In this document: positions 48,058 through 59,555 of the stretch, piece by piece
Position numbering within the stretch: the first letter of the stretch is position 1
How the letters are laid out: each line of letters starts with the position of its first letter
DNA from: Sciurus carolinensis
Taxonomy: Eukaryota; Chordata; Mammalia; Rodentia; Sciuridae
Direction of reading: 5' to 3'
Length of the DNA stretch: 64,000 nucleotides
NCBI RefSeq assembly: GCF_902686445.1
Contig: NC_062232.1
Coordinates: 18,892,897-18,956,896, forward strand
The notes under the pieces: generated by a model
Databases searched by the model: none
Told to the model about the DNA's origin: nothing
Seen by the model: the letters and a program-made list of their open reading frames with translations, nothing else
Position numbers and translations under genes: made by a program

Positions 48058-49320
48058 TATACACATCTCTTATTTAGACATTTAGATTATTCTTTTTATT
48101 TTGCATAAACAGCATAAAATAAACATTCTTATTTAAGCATCTTTATACACATATTGAATTATTACCTTGAGATAAATGATTAGAAGTAGAATTTTTGTAC
48201 TAAATAATATGTACATAGATATGATGTATATTACCATATTACTCAGCAGAATAATACATCAGTAACAGCCAGAATTATATGAAAAAGTGCCTGTTTTCTT
48301 ATATCTCAGTGAAAGCTATGTGTCAGCAATCTTTCCAATCCTTGCAATTCTCAGAAAAAATATCTTATTATTTTAATGTGCATTTGATTCACATTTTTAA
48401 TGTTTAATTTATCCCTTCATTAGTAAGCTTACTATTCATAGTCCTAATCCATTTTTATTAGTTATTTTTCTTTTTTGTATTGATTTATAATAGCTCTTTA
48501 AATGCTAAGGATATTAATCTTTTCTTTGTCATGAATGCTACATTTTTCCAGTTTTACAGATATGGTGCTTTTTATCATATGGAATATCATATATTTATGA
48601 TCAAATATTTCAGTCTTTTTCTTTTGACTTTTGCCACTGAGGTAGTACTTAGAAAGCCCTTCCTAACCCAAGACATATACCAATAGTTTCTCCAACATTT
48701 TTTACTTTGTTTTTTTTAATTATTTTTTGTATCTGTTCTAATTGGTTATACATGAGAGTAAAATGCATTTTGACACATTGTACACAAATGGAGCATAACT
48801 TCTCATTCCTCTGGCTGTGCAAGGTACTGAGTTGCAACAGTAGTGTAATCATACATGCATATGATAATGTCTGTCTCATTCTACCATCCTTCCCATCCCT
48901 ACCACTCTACCCCTCCCCTCACTGGTGGTTCCATTCCAAGTTTTCTAAGGAATCGCCGTACTGCTTTCCATAGTTGCACCAAATTGCAGTCCCATCAGCA
49001 ATGTATGAGTGTATCTTTTTCCCCACATTCTCACCAATACTTACTATTGCTTATATTCTTGATAATTGCCATTCTGACTGGAGTGAGATGAAATCTTAAA
49101 GTAGTTTTGATTTACATTTCTCTAATTGCTAGAGATGATGAGCTTTTTTTCACTTTAAATATTCAAATACTTAACCCATGTGGATTTAAATAGAATTCCA
49201 AATTAATTTTTTGCCACATGGTTAACTGAGTGTCTGAGCATTGTTAGTTCTTCTTTTATTACTAATTCGAGATGTCACTTTTCTCATAGATTTCAATTCC
49301 TAATATATATGAGAGTCTAT
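48058..49320 (-). repeat. Ancient L1 around the older L1's target
   Basis: Reverse-complement L1M-type ORF2/3'UTR blocks: 'ttaccttgagataaatgatt', 'agaaaaagtgcctgtt'-like, 'gctaaggatattaatctttt', and after the younger insert 'ccacatggttaactgagtgt'. It is interrupted by the fragment at 48701-49160. It probably continues to the left of 40760. Confidence 0.55.
48701..49160 (-). mobile_element. L1 3' fragment with internal deletion
   Basis: The 3'UTR ('tacacaaatggagcataact', 'ctgtctcattctaccatcc') is joined at about 48927 directly to the ORF2 C-terminal region ('ttccattccaagttttctaa', 'ccgtactgctttccatagtt'). Compared with the copy at 40840-41400 about 300 bp are missing, including the ORF2 stop region. 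Confidence 0.75.
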
Positions 49321-49644
49321 TTCAACTTTTTATCTTTCTCCCCTAGTCTGATTCTTTCTGCAGTAAGACCCTTGTGTTTACTGGGCTGATCATCTGTTAA
49401 CACTGGGCTCCACCCTTGCTGAGCTGTCTCAGGGATGGTTGCAATTCCCACTAACAGTTCCAGTCTCCCTTGAGATAAACCAAAGAATGGCTTCCTTCCC
49501 TCTGGTTTGTGCTGTTGCACAGCACCCACAGACTGGTTACTTGGACCCCCATAAATTATATGATTTGATGACTTTTCATTTTTGTAACTAAACAGTAAAT
49601 ACAAGGGTCTTACTGGTGAATGAAAGGCTAAGAATATGATACTA
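49321..49644. other. Non-coding stretch
   Basis: No gene. The 95-codon - frame at 49317-49604 is without known domain. Confidence 0.4.
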
Positions 49645-49658
49645 TATCATAATCCTTT

Positions 49659-49756
49659 TTTTTTTTTTTTTTTTTTTTGCGGCGCTGGGGATTGAATCCA
49701 GGGCTCTGTGCTTACAAGGCAAGCACTCTACTGACTGAGCTATCTCCCCAGCCCTG
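49659..49756 (-). mobile_element. ID SINE with perfect target duplication
   Basis: On the - strand: 'ggggagatagctcagtcagt', 'gcttgccttgtaagca', 'ctggattcaatccc' and an A tail of about 20. The 14-bp duplication tatcataatccttt is at 49645-49658 and 49757-49770. Confidence 0.93.
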
Positions 49757-50028
49757 TATCATAATCCTTTATTCTTCTTAGCCATTCACAAGGGTACCTG
49801 GAGAGGACATTGTCAAGTAAGGGCAACTGTGCCATCTGTAACTAAAATCACTGCTCTTTGTTTAAACTTTAGACCAACTTGCTGAACCTGGCTTTGTATA
49901 TGTCCCATTGTAGAAGGCAAAGTTCAGGAATTCTCTTCCCTTGGATTTCAACATGGTAATCTGCTCACTTTGTTCATGTTTATTTTTTCTGAAATGTAAC
50001 TTTATATATGATGCCTAACCAAACCACC

Positions 50029-50394
50029 TGTTGGGGATTGAATTGTGCCCCTCCATAGATTCATAGTTTGAAGTCCTAACACCCAACATGATGTATCTGG
50101 ACATGGATCCTATAAGGAGGCAAAAGAAGGTTAAGTGAAGTTTTAAGAGTGGGGCCTTAATTCAATAGGATTGTTATTTTTATAAGAGGAAGAGACATCA
50201 GAGCGCTTTCCCCAGGGGATCCAGGGGAGAGCAGTCATCTAAAAACTGGGAAGAGAGTCATAATCAGAAATGGAGTTTTCTAGAACCCTTGATAATGGAC
50301 TTCTAGCCTCCAGAACTATGAGAAAATAAAAGGCTGTTGTACAAGCCACCCTGTCCTTGGTATTTTGCTATGGCAACCTGAGCAGACTAACATA
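50029..50394 (+). mobile_element. MLT1-type MaLR LTR with 5-bp target duplication
   Basis: It runs from 'tgttggggattgaattgtgc' to 'gcagactaacata'. The typical 'ggccttaattcaataggatt', 'gacttctagcctccagaact' and 'tgagaaaataaa' blocks lie between. The duplication ccacc is at 50024-50028 and 50395-50399. The last 22 bp are tandemly repeated just outside the LTR (see findings). Confidence 0.78.
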
Positions 50395-50539
50395 CCACCC
50401 TGAGCAGAATAACATGCCACCCACTTCTTATGTTAATACAATCCCTGTCTCTGCCTGTACTGCTAATATTCCTTTCTTTATTCTGCCCAAGTTTTTAATA
50501 TTGTCTAAAAAATCTAAAATTTATTTTTTATTTTAATCA

Positions 50540-50695
50540 TGTATTATCTGTCTTCCTCCACTAGAATATAAGCTCCTTGAGTACAAGGATTCCAATTGCT
50601 CTCATTCATTGATACATCCCCAGCATACAGAACTGTACCTGAAACTAGCAGATTCTCAGTAAATACTTATTAAATAAATGAATGAATCACAGTCA
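50540..50695 (+). repeat. LINE-2 3' end
   Basis: 'ctagaatataagctccttga', 'gatacatccccagcatacag', 'cagtaaatacttattaaata' and terminal 'gaatgaat' match the L2 3' terminus in order. Confidence 0.65.
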
Positions 50696-52237
50696 GTTCC
50701 TTCTTCCTTTAGGTGAATTTGCTCTTGGAAACTCTAATCCTTAGCCCAGCTCATCAGGCATCATCCACATAAGTCCATCCCTCTTTGACAACACTAAGTC
50801 CTTTGTCCAGGGTGTTCCTTGGCTCCTGCAACAATCAATGCAAAGCAATAGATACCTAAAGTGGGAATAAGGTACTCCTTCCCCTGAATTTCAAGTCCAC
50901 TTCAATAAGGATATCTGGTGTTTTGATTTGGGATCGTCTCAAAGCAGAGGATGAAACAAAGTTGTAGATGCAGGTGGCTCATTTGGGAGGTGATGCCAGG
51001 GGTCAGGTGTAAAGGAGAAGGTAGAGTAAGGCAGGGAATGAAGAAAGCTGTGGAAAGCTATTTTCAAACTGACTACTGCTGTAGGCAACTGAAGAGAAAC
51101 TCTTCTGGGGACTCTCTGGAAAACAATGTAGAATGTGCCTCAGAATTTTCCTTATGAAACCAGTCCTGCCCCCCTCTTTGTTTCAGGATCCCATTCAGTG
51201 GTGTTAACTTCCATGCCTCACTCCTTGCCATAGTCCCAGGATGTTGTGTGAATAGACTGTACAGGACACAGCAGGAATAACTCTTCAGAGTACACAGAAA
51301 ATGACCACCACAGCTATGGATGAAATCATAGGAAAGCAGAAGGCATGCAACGTTGGGCACCAAAAGCATCAGTCATATTTAGTTACAATAAATTATATTT
51401 CCAGAACTACTTGAGAATATCATGATTGAAGTATTTCCATAACCTATTACTAAGCTTTCCATGTTTTTCACATATTTAAATGGACTTTGGTAGAAGGATA
51501 TGATCCATAACCTGTCATGCTGAATGCTTAAGCTGGAAACAACCAACCCTACCACTCCAAAGGCAGAAAGCCAGTTCACAGTTCTTATTATCATCAGCAA
51601 GGTCACTTGTTATATTGTGAGAATTCTTTCTTATCCACTATAGCTCTCTCTCCCAATAATTCTCAGGGTTTAGGCACAAGTATTACCCCTGATCACTGTT
51701 CCTCTTTGGGTAAGATGTGTGTAACTAGAACAACCGCCTGTCATATCACACTCCCCAGAGAGTCTCCTCAGAAGGCTCATCCCTCTCGCTGATTAATTAA
51801 AACTGTCACACCAAGTCAGCTAAATGGTACAGTACCCAAGAACCACAATGATTTGCCCAGAGAAAAACATCTCCAAATAAGGACTTTGTCTAAGGACAGA
51901 GTGCTCATTTCTTCCCCAGGAAATCACAACTAAATTAATCTCATATTTGGATGCAAGAAGTTTAATAGATGCAAGAATGGAAAAACAAAATACCTGCAAA
52001 ACTTGCTGAGAGATGAAGAGCTCAAACACATACAAAGAGATATGCAAAATTTCAGTTATGAACAGTATTTATGGTTGGGAGAAGGAAAGGATGCTTAGAA
52101 AATATTTTTGCCCATAACCACATGAAATATCATATCTGATAATTTGAAATGCAAGTAATTCTTGAATTAGGAATGTCCCCGTCCAGAAGGACATAACCAG
52201 TATATAGCAAATCCGCAATGGTTCTGTCTTTGTCAAA
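50696..52237. other. Non-coding stretch
   Basis: No gene recognised. The frame at 51073-51369 (-, 98 codons) has no domain and overlaps a + frame. An old unnamed repeat may cover about 50930-51380. Confidence 0.4.
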
Positions 52238-52242
52238 AGCAC

Positions 52243-52673
52243 CGTTTTAGTCAGTTTTTTCACTGTTGTGACTAAAGGACCTCACCAAACAATTGTAGAG
52301 GAAGTAAGGTTTATTTGAGAGCTCACAGTTTCAGAGGTCTTAGTTCACAGAATGCCAGCTCCATTCCTCAGAGCTCAAGGTGAGCCTGAACATCATGGCA
52401 GGAGAGTGTGGCAGTGGGAAACAGCTTTGCATCATCAGGAAACAGAAAGACTCCACTTGCCAGATTCAAATATATACCCAAAGCCACGCCCTATTCCCAC
52501 CTCCTCCAGTCATACCCTACCACTTTAGTTACCACTCAGTTAATCCCTTTCAGGGGATTAATTCATTTATTGGGTTAAGACTCTCACAACCCAATCATTT
52601 TTTCTCCTCTGAACCTTCCTGCATTGTCTCACATGTGGGCTTTTGGGGGATAGCTCACATCCAAACCATAACA
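52243..52673 (-). mobile_element. MaLR solo LTR with perfect 5-bp target duplication
   Basis: On the - strand it starts 'tgttatggtttggatgtgag' and ends 'actgactaaaacg' (usual ending aca, decayed). The duplication agcac is at 52238-52242 and 52674-52678. It retains TATA-like 'tatatatttg' and the gtgagc donor motif (complement at 52321-52326). It is the best-preserved member of the family in the window. Confidence 0.92.
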
Positions 52674-52849
52674 AGCACGCTACCTCTTTCAACTTAAACC
52701 CTAATTCTTGGGATAGGGGCCCTAGGCTTGATTTCTACCACTGCATAGAGAAAGAGAAAAAAAATCAACTTAATCCCTTTAATCTCTGATTCTCACCTGG
52801 TAAGATCACTTTAGGTTTGGTATTCCATACATTTTTTCAGATTCAGATT

Positions 52850-53045
52850 CAAGCCATATTGGATATTATGTTCCAGGCAACATGCTAGATTATTCAATGT
52901 AAATCTGTCTTATTTAGTCCTCACCCAAATTCCACTAGATGAACACCTACTGTTTAATAGGTGAGAAAAGTACATATCAGTGGGGTCTTTTGTCCAAGGT
53001 GCAACAAATTGATAATGTACAGACAAGATTCCAACTGCAAGTTTA
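52850..53045 (+). repeat. MIR SINE fragment
   Basis: 'tcctcacccaaattccacta', 'ttaataggtgagaaaagta', 'cagacaagattccaactgca' follow the MIR 3' half. Confidence 0.45.
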
Positions 53046-54159
53046 ATGAGTGAGCGACAGTTTGTTTGTAGGCCTAAAATTCTTTGGCATACCTCCCAGC
53101 AAAAAGAGGCTGCTCTGTGACTCCTCTCCTTGAATCTAGGCAAATTTCTAGCTGCCTCAACTGCAGGAGAAAGGCAAAAGTGATGCTATGAGATTTCTGA
53201 GACTGTCATTAAAGGCCATACTGTACTTTATCTTGATCTCACAAAGCATACTCAGCTCAGCTGACCCTTCCTAGAATCACTGAGATTTCTGTGTTCATTC
53301 TTCACAGTTCTAAATTCCCTGGTTGGCCAAGTGTCTAAAATTCAGCACTTTAATTCTTCACACTTCTCCCTCTGGTCCAGGAAAGCAGAAAAAAATCTCT
53401 GGTTGCTCCTTCTATCAGTCTCTAGACCTGATCACCAGCAAGTGATCACTATTTTGTGCAGATATCTAAGCTCCCCCCATTCTCTTGATACTAAACATAA
53501 GACCAGAAAGGTAGCTATCCTTCTCCCCAGAGAGAGCATAAGTGTCAGATTGGGAGCCTTTTCAGGTAGGAAAAGCAGAGAATTCTCAATAAAAACTGAA
53601 GTTCTATAAGAATTTGATTTTATTAAGACCTTGCCTTAATTACATGTTACACTTTAAAATTGGAGCATATATGGACTGCATTAGAATCTTAATCAGATAA
53701 AGACAATTGACTGAATATAGAAAACATAATTCAAGAGAACTATTCTAACACCCTCCCAAAATAAAAGCATGGATTTGGGAGGATCTTTTTGGTTTAGAGA
53801 CTCTAATTAGGAACATCACATCCCAAAGCAGAGCAGAGCACAGCTGGGGCTGAGCTAAGGGGACCTACGTCTCACATTGTAGAGTCTGTGGTTTCTTATC
53901 TAAGCAGGGTCCAACTTACACCTAGAAATAGCAGGCAAATATTCTGCCTACTGAGAGTTGAGAAGCAATAGGAAACTCTCATCCCTAGACACAAAGACTA
54001 AGCACATAGTATCTAAGCCCTGAAATTCTATTCAATGTTTATTCCCTTGGCTTAAGGCTTTGTTCACCTTCACAATTCAAAGATCTCATAAGTTACTTAC
54101 AACTTAGTAATACTGGCAGTTCTTGCTAACTGCCTACCTAACATACATTTTTCCTTTTA
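53046..54159. other. Non-coding stretch
   Basis: No gene recognised. Confidence 0.4.
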
Positions 54160-54560
54160 TTTCTATTTAGAGAAATCCATTTTGGTGGGGTTGGAATAAC
54201 AACATGTCCAAATTCCATTTCATCTAAGTGTAGTCATGTGACTCAGCTCTGGCTTAGGATATATATGTGGAAATAATTGGGAGGGGCTGTACAGAAAGCT
54301 TCTTAAAAGAAGCAGACTTCTAAAAACAAAGATCCCTTTCCCTTTTCCACTTTTTCTTCATGGAAGATGGAGGCACAGCAATCATCTTACAAACCCCAGG
54401 ATAAGAACTATGTGCTATGATGGCAGATCAGGAAGATAGAATGAGCCAAATTTCTCAGAGCCACTGTGCTGGTGCTACAGTCAGCCTACCCTCTTCCAGA
54501 TGTGAGGTACCCTATTAGGTTAATCAACCCCTCTGGAGATAGGCTTCTGCTAAAATAAAC
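54160..54560 (+). repeat. Old interspersed repeat, same kind as 5160-5620
   Basis: 'gtagtcatgtgactcagctc', 'gatggaggcacagcaatcat', 'atggcagatcaggaagatag' match a common mammalian repeat consensus that I cannot name with confidence. Confidence 0.35.
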
Positions 54561-55475
54561 CAAAAGAAATCCCTAATGGATATAGTATCATGAAAGTTTG
54601 GAAAATCTTTCAGAGAGTGAGCTTTGAAATGAGCAAGAGGGCACAGAAAAGTGATGGGCTCTAAAAATTGTACAGAAATCAGGAGTTCCTGAATGAGAAA
54701 ATCATGAAAGCTGAAAGTATGTGGCCCTGAATATCAGCTTATCATAAACAACTGTGCCATCCATCTAAACTAAACAAGTGGAGAAATAATCCGTGACCTT
54801 CCCCAAGTGGGAGAAAAGGAAGTAATTCTTTGTGGTATCTTTATGAAATAATAACTTGAATGCATGGCATACTGATGTTTAAGGATGATTTTTCCAGGAC
54901 AAATCTAGGTGAATCACAATTCTAGCCAAGAAGCTTTCATAAACAACATAGAAGGCCAAAGGTTTACCTGAATGATGGCTCTGCAGGAACTGGTGGGGGG
55001 TATGAGTGCACTGATTAAAATGAACAATGAATTGCTGTTTTTATTCTCCTGAAAAGCACTTATTTGTTGGACATCAGCAGTACATAAATTGGTACAAACA
55101 TTACCTAAGACCACTTGAATTTTTTACCAAGAGCTTTTTTATTTAAGAACTAAGACATAAAATCACTCTAAGGAGAAAAATATGGTTCAGTTTTAACTTT
55201 TAATCTAAAGTATTCATATAAGTATCGGTTTCTTTCATGAAGAGTTCATGCATAAAAATCATGGATAGGCCATGTTTCAAAATGACAGTTTTCTTTAACT
55301 TGGAATTATCTGTGCTATTTACCATCTCTCTTTTAGGAAAATGTTGCCATAAGTTACAGGCTTATTTTTAAAAATCTCACCAACAGATAAATAGGTAGGA
55401 ATCAGGAAGTCACGATGTTTTACCTGAATCTCACAAAGAAAAATTTATCTGTCATACAGTAGTGGGGTAGAGCAG
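54561..55475. other. Non-coding stretch
   Basis: No gene recognised. Confidence 0.4.
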
Positions 55476-55895
55476 AATTTCTCAAACTTTAATGTGCAAT
55501 ACAAATCATCTGGGGATCTTGTTAAAATAAGGCTCTGATTTAGCAGGTGACACCTGAAGTCTTACATTTCTAATAAGTTCCCCAGTGATGATGATGAAGA
55601 TGGTCCATGAACCACACTTTGAGAATCCAGAGAGTAGACCATGGGCCAACTGGGCTGCTCATCAGGACCATTTAGAGATCTTTAAAAAAAAAAAAAAAAA
55701 GTCTTGGGCTGCATCCCAGCCCTACAGAATCAGAATCTCCAGGAATGAGGTACAGGAGTTTGTATTATTAACCATCTCCCCAGGCAATTCCTTTTCAGCC
55801 GTGAGATGCACCTGTCTGCAATGAGTAGAGCAGCACGTCTCAGAGAGTAGCTGTGCACCCTCCAACTCAGAATCGCCTGAGGAGCCTGATGACCA
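55476..55895 (+). repeat. Cluster of MER5-type hAT MITE fragments
   Basis: Three consecutive pieces: 55476-55631 is nearly full MER5A ('tttctcaaactttaatgtgc' to 'accacactttgagaatcc'), 55632-55828 is a second MER5-like copy split by an 18-A run ('ggctgctcatcaggaccatt', 'cagaatcagaatctccagg'), and 55830-55895 is a third start ('cagcacgtctcagagagtag'). Confidence 0.6.
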
Positions 55896-55982
55896 TGCAG
55901 ATACCTCTCTGCAGCTACCTCCCTTCTGCTGCCTGGGCAGTAGGCAGAGGGGTGGAGTGAGTGAAACAAAATAAGGAGACAG

Positions 55983-56013
55983 TATAAAATGGGAGATTGA
56001 CGTCACTTCAACT
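55983..56013 (+). promoter_or_regulatory. Possible TATA/CRE promoter
   Basis: TATAAA at 55983-55988 is followed by a perfect palindromic CRE (tgacgtca) at 55998-56005. The expected start would be near 56013, 48 nt before the ATG at 56061. A CRE between TATA box and start is unusual, since functional ones normally lie upstream. Confidence 0.25.
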
Positions 56014-56060
56014 CCCACCTGGCAGGAATAGAGAGGGCCAATTCTCCTGGAAGTGACAGC

Positions 56061-56183
56061 ATGGAGTGTGCCTCCCACTGCCTGACCACCTGCACCTCCT
56101 TCCTTCTCTTCCTCTCCCTGGCAACTGTGGCAGCCAAGGCTGCCCCTCAGGGGTTGCTGGGAGCCCTAGTTAGAGAGAAGTGA
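56061..56183 (+). CDS. Small signal-peptide-like ORF, not recognised
   Basis: 40 codons. The start has a strong Kozak context (A at -3, G at +4). The N-terminus has a hydrophobic core at residues 14-25 (FLLFLSLATVAA) followed by an A-K-A|A-P site that fits signal peptidase, leaving a 13-residue tail before TGA. I do not recognise the protein. It could be the first coding exon of a secreted peptide gene (a weak donor-like gtgaaa overlaps the stop at 56180), or chance. No matching downstream exon was identified. Confidence 0.25.
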   Translation: MECASHCLTTCTSFLLFLSLATVAAKAAPQGLLGALVREK

Positions 56184-58811
56184 AAAGAAAAAGAAATTGA
56201 AGAGTGGGGAGAAAAATTAAATGAAGCTATACGAATTATAAACAGCCATAGGTTTCTGTTTATATTATAAGTCAATCCAGCAAAAATAAATGCCTATTTT
56301 AATATCTGTATTTGCTGAAATTATAACAATGTATTATTCAGTCAAAAGAATACATTCCAATTGGACAAAATTGCATTTGTGTGCAGAAAAGGGTCCAAAA
56401 GTTTGTGAATTGTACTAATCCCCAAGTGGTAGAATTTAAGCTAAAGTTTTCCTTACTTTAGTATACTAAGTTATATTGTTTGAAAGTTTTATATAGGCAT
56501 GGATTATTTTTATAATTAGAAATAAATAACAAGGCAATTTTCATTTAGAAAAGCCAAAACAAGAGATCATCATGCTAAAAGACGTTGGGGATCAGATTAG
56601 CAAGAATACAGCCCCTTCCTTCCAGGAGTTCACAAATTCAGTAGTCAGAATCATTGATGCTTTCAAAGTTGCAGAGATATGCAGTTAGGGACCCCACAAC
56701 AGATGTTCAGGTCAGACTTTACCTGCAGGGAATTGGCATTTGGTCCAAAAGTCCAAGATGAATTTCAAAAGAATGCTACTGAGACTTGAGGAGGAACTTA
56801 GTATATTAAAGCAGGGAAACTTAGAAAGGTTAATTAGTGGGAATAAAATTGATTTGGAGAGAAATGTATGGATCAGAGGGACATAGAAAAAGCAACTGCA
56901 GTGCTACAGAAACATTGCATTCTTGCAGCTATAACAATGAGATGAGTCCATACCTTAGCAGAAGATTGAGCAAGCAAAGCTGAGACCTCCCCAAAGGTAG
57001 AATCACTCCTGGCTGTCATGGTCCTGAGATTATAATAGAATTGTTACATGCAAATGTATTAAATAGTAACTAGGCATGACACAGTGATCTCCATAGACAT
57101 TTTTCTGTGCTTTGCATATCAGATGAAAGAGCTCAGGAGAAGAACATGGAGTAAACAGAACTGCTTACTTGGGAACATCTTGGATTTTGCAGACCTGTGG
57201 TATCTCCCACTGACTTTAGCTGTGGTAATTTAAAATAACAAATATTCTTAGGACCATACTATACTGCCTCAGTCTCCTGCTTAAAGCATTGGAGAGAGAA
57301 AAAAAACAGATAAAGCCTTTTGGAAGGAAGCAGGAAGATCAGCAAATGTATATTATTACTAAGATTTTGAAAAACAGGCCAGCAAAACTTCCTGGAACTC
57401 CAAGTGTCTGAACTTATACATCTGCCACTTACAATCTAAAAGAGATTTTTTTTAAATTTCCCATATGTATCCCCTTTTATAGCTCAAGTTTCATCAGGGA
57501 ATACTAGTCCAGTAAATGGCAAATATGAACCAAAATACTAAAATATGAATACTTAAAGCATTATGAGGATCCTTTTCAATAGTCATGGATAAAGGCAGAA
57601 AAAGGGGAGGAGTTTACACTTTGGAGCTTCATAATACACTTTTGTCTTGGCAATTTCACACATTTTCAGTCAGGAGCGGGGAGGAAGCACCCAACTTCAC
57701 CATCACATCTTCATTGAGTTCATCTCTAACCTCTGTTGTAGGGCAAACCCAAGGTGGCTATAGTTAGGCCCCCTTGTGAGGCATCCAGCAGGCTGTTTTT
57801 AGTATGTAGTCAAGGTCATAAGCACCCTGATTTGGCAAATGTACTCAAGGTAGTAAATATTTGCCACCCCACTTATGTAACCTGTTGGCAATATGCCTTC
57901 TTTGTCTGGCCTACATATGTGAAGAAAGGCCTGTGAAAGGACTCAGGTGGCAAAATGGGCCTGGAGCTGGAAGCCGGGGCCTGCTTGCACCTCTGAATGA
58001 ATAATGTCTACTATCCCAAATGCACCTCACATCTTCTTTCAACTGCTGGAGCCCTAAACCTTGCTTCCTGGGTCTGAGCCCCTACAGGACCACTGTGCTA
58101 TCTGATGAGAGAGAAGAAGATAAAAAGAAAAATATATCTGGGAAATAGGAATGGAACTGAGAAAGAGGAAGGAGGGAGAAGGGAAGATTGAGTGAAGACA
58201 AGTGTTTATAATGTGTCATAAGTGGACCCTGTGGCCAGTTCTGGGTCATGTTATTTCTATTGCCTTTTCCTGGATATTGATCAGATATTTGCCAAGACAT
58301 TTACCATGCCTGAGGCTGATTTTACTACTAGAAAAAGGTTCTCTGCAGTGATTTTCAAAATTTGTGGATAAAGCATCAATAACTAAAATCAAAAGAAGTA
58401 TCTCCAGGGAGGAGTTGAGTGATCAAAACAGAAGATGAGAAATGGTACTGGCTTATTTACCACTAGTCAATTACACACGAATGCTATTTGGGTTCGAAAG
58501 AATGCTGCATTTAGGAAGTTTGACTGGTACTGATTATTTCTGTGTCTCTCAGGATCTCAGATCTAAAACACCTGAACACCTTCCATGAGGAAGCCACTAG
58601 TTCAGCCCTAATGCTACAGGCAACATGAACCTAAAATATTGCTACAAAAAGAAATTGTTCTGGATCAAGATTCTGATCTTTTTTCTTCTTTTTCAGACCC
58701 ATCATATGAGATCTCCAAGATGATGCACAATAAAATTGGTAAGTTGGCCACTAGCTCTCTGAGGGTCCAAAGTTTACCAGATTCTTTCAAAATTGTAGCT
58801 TGGTATCAAAG
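56184..58811. other. Mostly unique non-coding stretch
   Basis: No gene or clearly named repeat in 2.6 kb. If the small ORF at 56061 is a first exon, any downstream exon might lie here, but I could not identify one. Confidence 0.4.
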
Positions 58812-58990
58812 GCATTGAGATCAAAGTGTGGTCCTAAACCACCACCAGCAGCAGGAGCAGCATCTAGGAGCTTGTTGTAAACGAAGAATCTCAGGCTCCA
58901 GCCCAGATCTGCTGAAACAGAACTTCATTTGAACAAGAACTGCAGGTGGTTGGAGAGCACTTTCCAAGTTTGAGAAGTAGTGCTCTAGAT
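58812..58990 (-). repeat. MER5A-like hAT MITE
   Basis: 'caaagtgtggtcctaaacca', 'gagcagcatctaggagcttg', 'tctcaggctccagcccagat', 'ttccaagtttgagaagtagt' are MER5A in reverse complement. Confidence 0.7.
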
Positions 58991-59555
58991 CCTCTCTCTT
59001 GAGGAGGTCATTTACGTCAGGTTCTATTCTTAGTAGGAAACAGGTTGAGAGAAAAAAAATGCTCAACAGGACTGCAAATACTAACCCAGAAAATGTTAAG
59101 ATTTTAGTGAATATTGAAAACTAGCCAACAAAATGACTATTTATAAAAGCTAGCATACCCTGTATTAAGGTCCAAAGGCAGATGCTACAAGATGAGTGAC
59201 TCTAACTCTAAAGTTGGATATTTCAATACAACCAACCACTGAATGCTACACCATTCTCCTTTGTGCTCTCAGTATTTCCCTAAAATGCCACATGGTTCTT
59301 CTGGCAGAATTAGCTCCCAGATTTACAGTGGGAATTAGACAGGAACATCTTCTCCTTCCTTTCCTTTGAGATGTAAGAATGGGGGCTGAAGTAAGCAGCA
59401 GGGAGCATTTCTGAGGCCAGAAGTAAGCAAAACAAACAAGAAAAGGGGTGCCAAGAATGAATGCCAAAGGGAACATAAGGGCACAAAACTGCAAGAGGGA
59501 GGAGGATGATGCACTACTAGATCCCTAGCATTAGAGAGGCACAAAGAAGTAGAGT
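58991..59555. other. Non-coding stretch
   Basis: No gene. Overlapping short - strand frames at 59246-59544 have no known domain. Confidence 0.4.
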
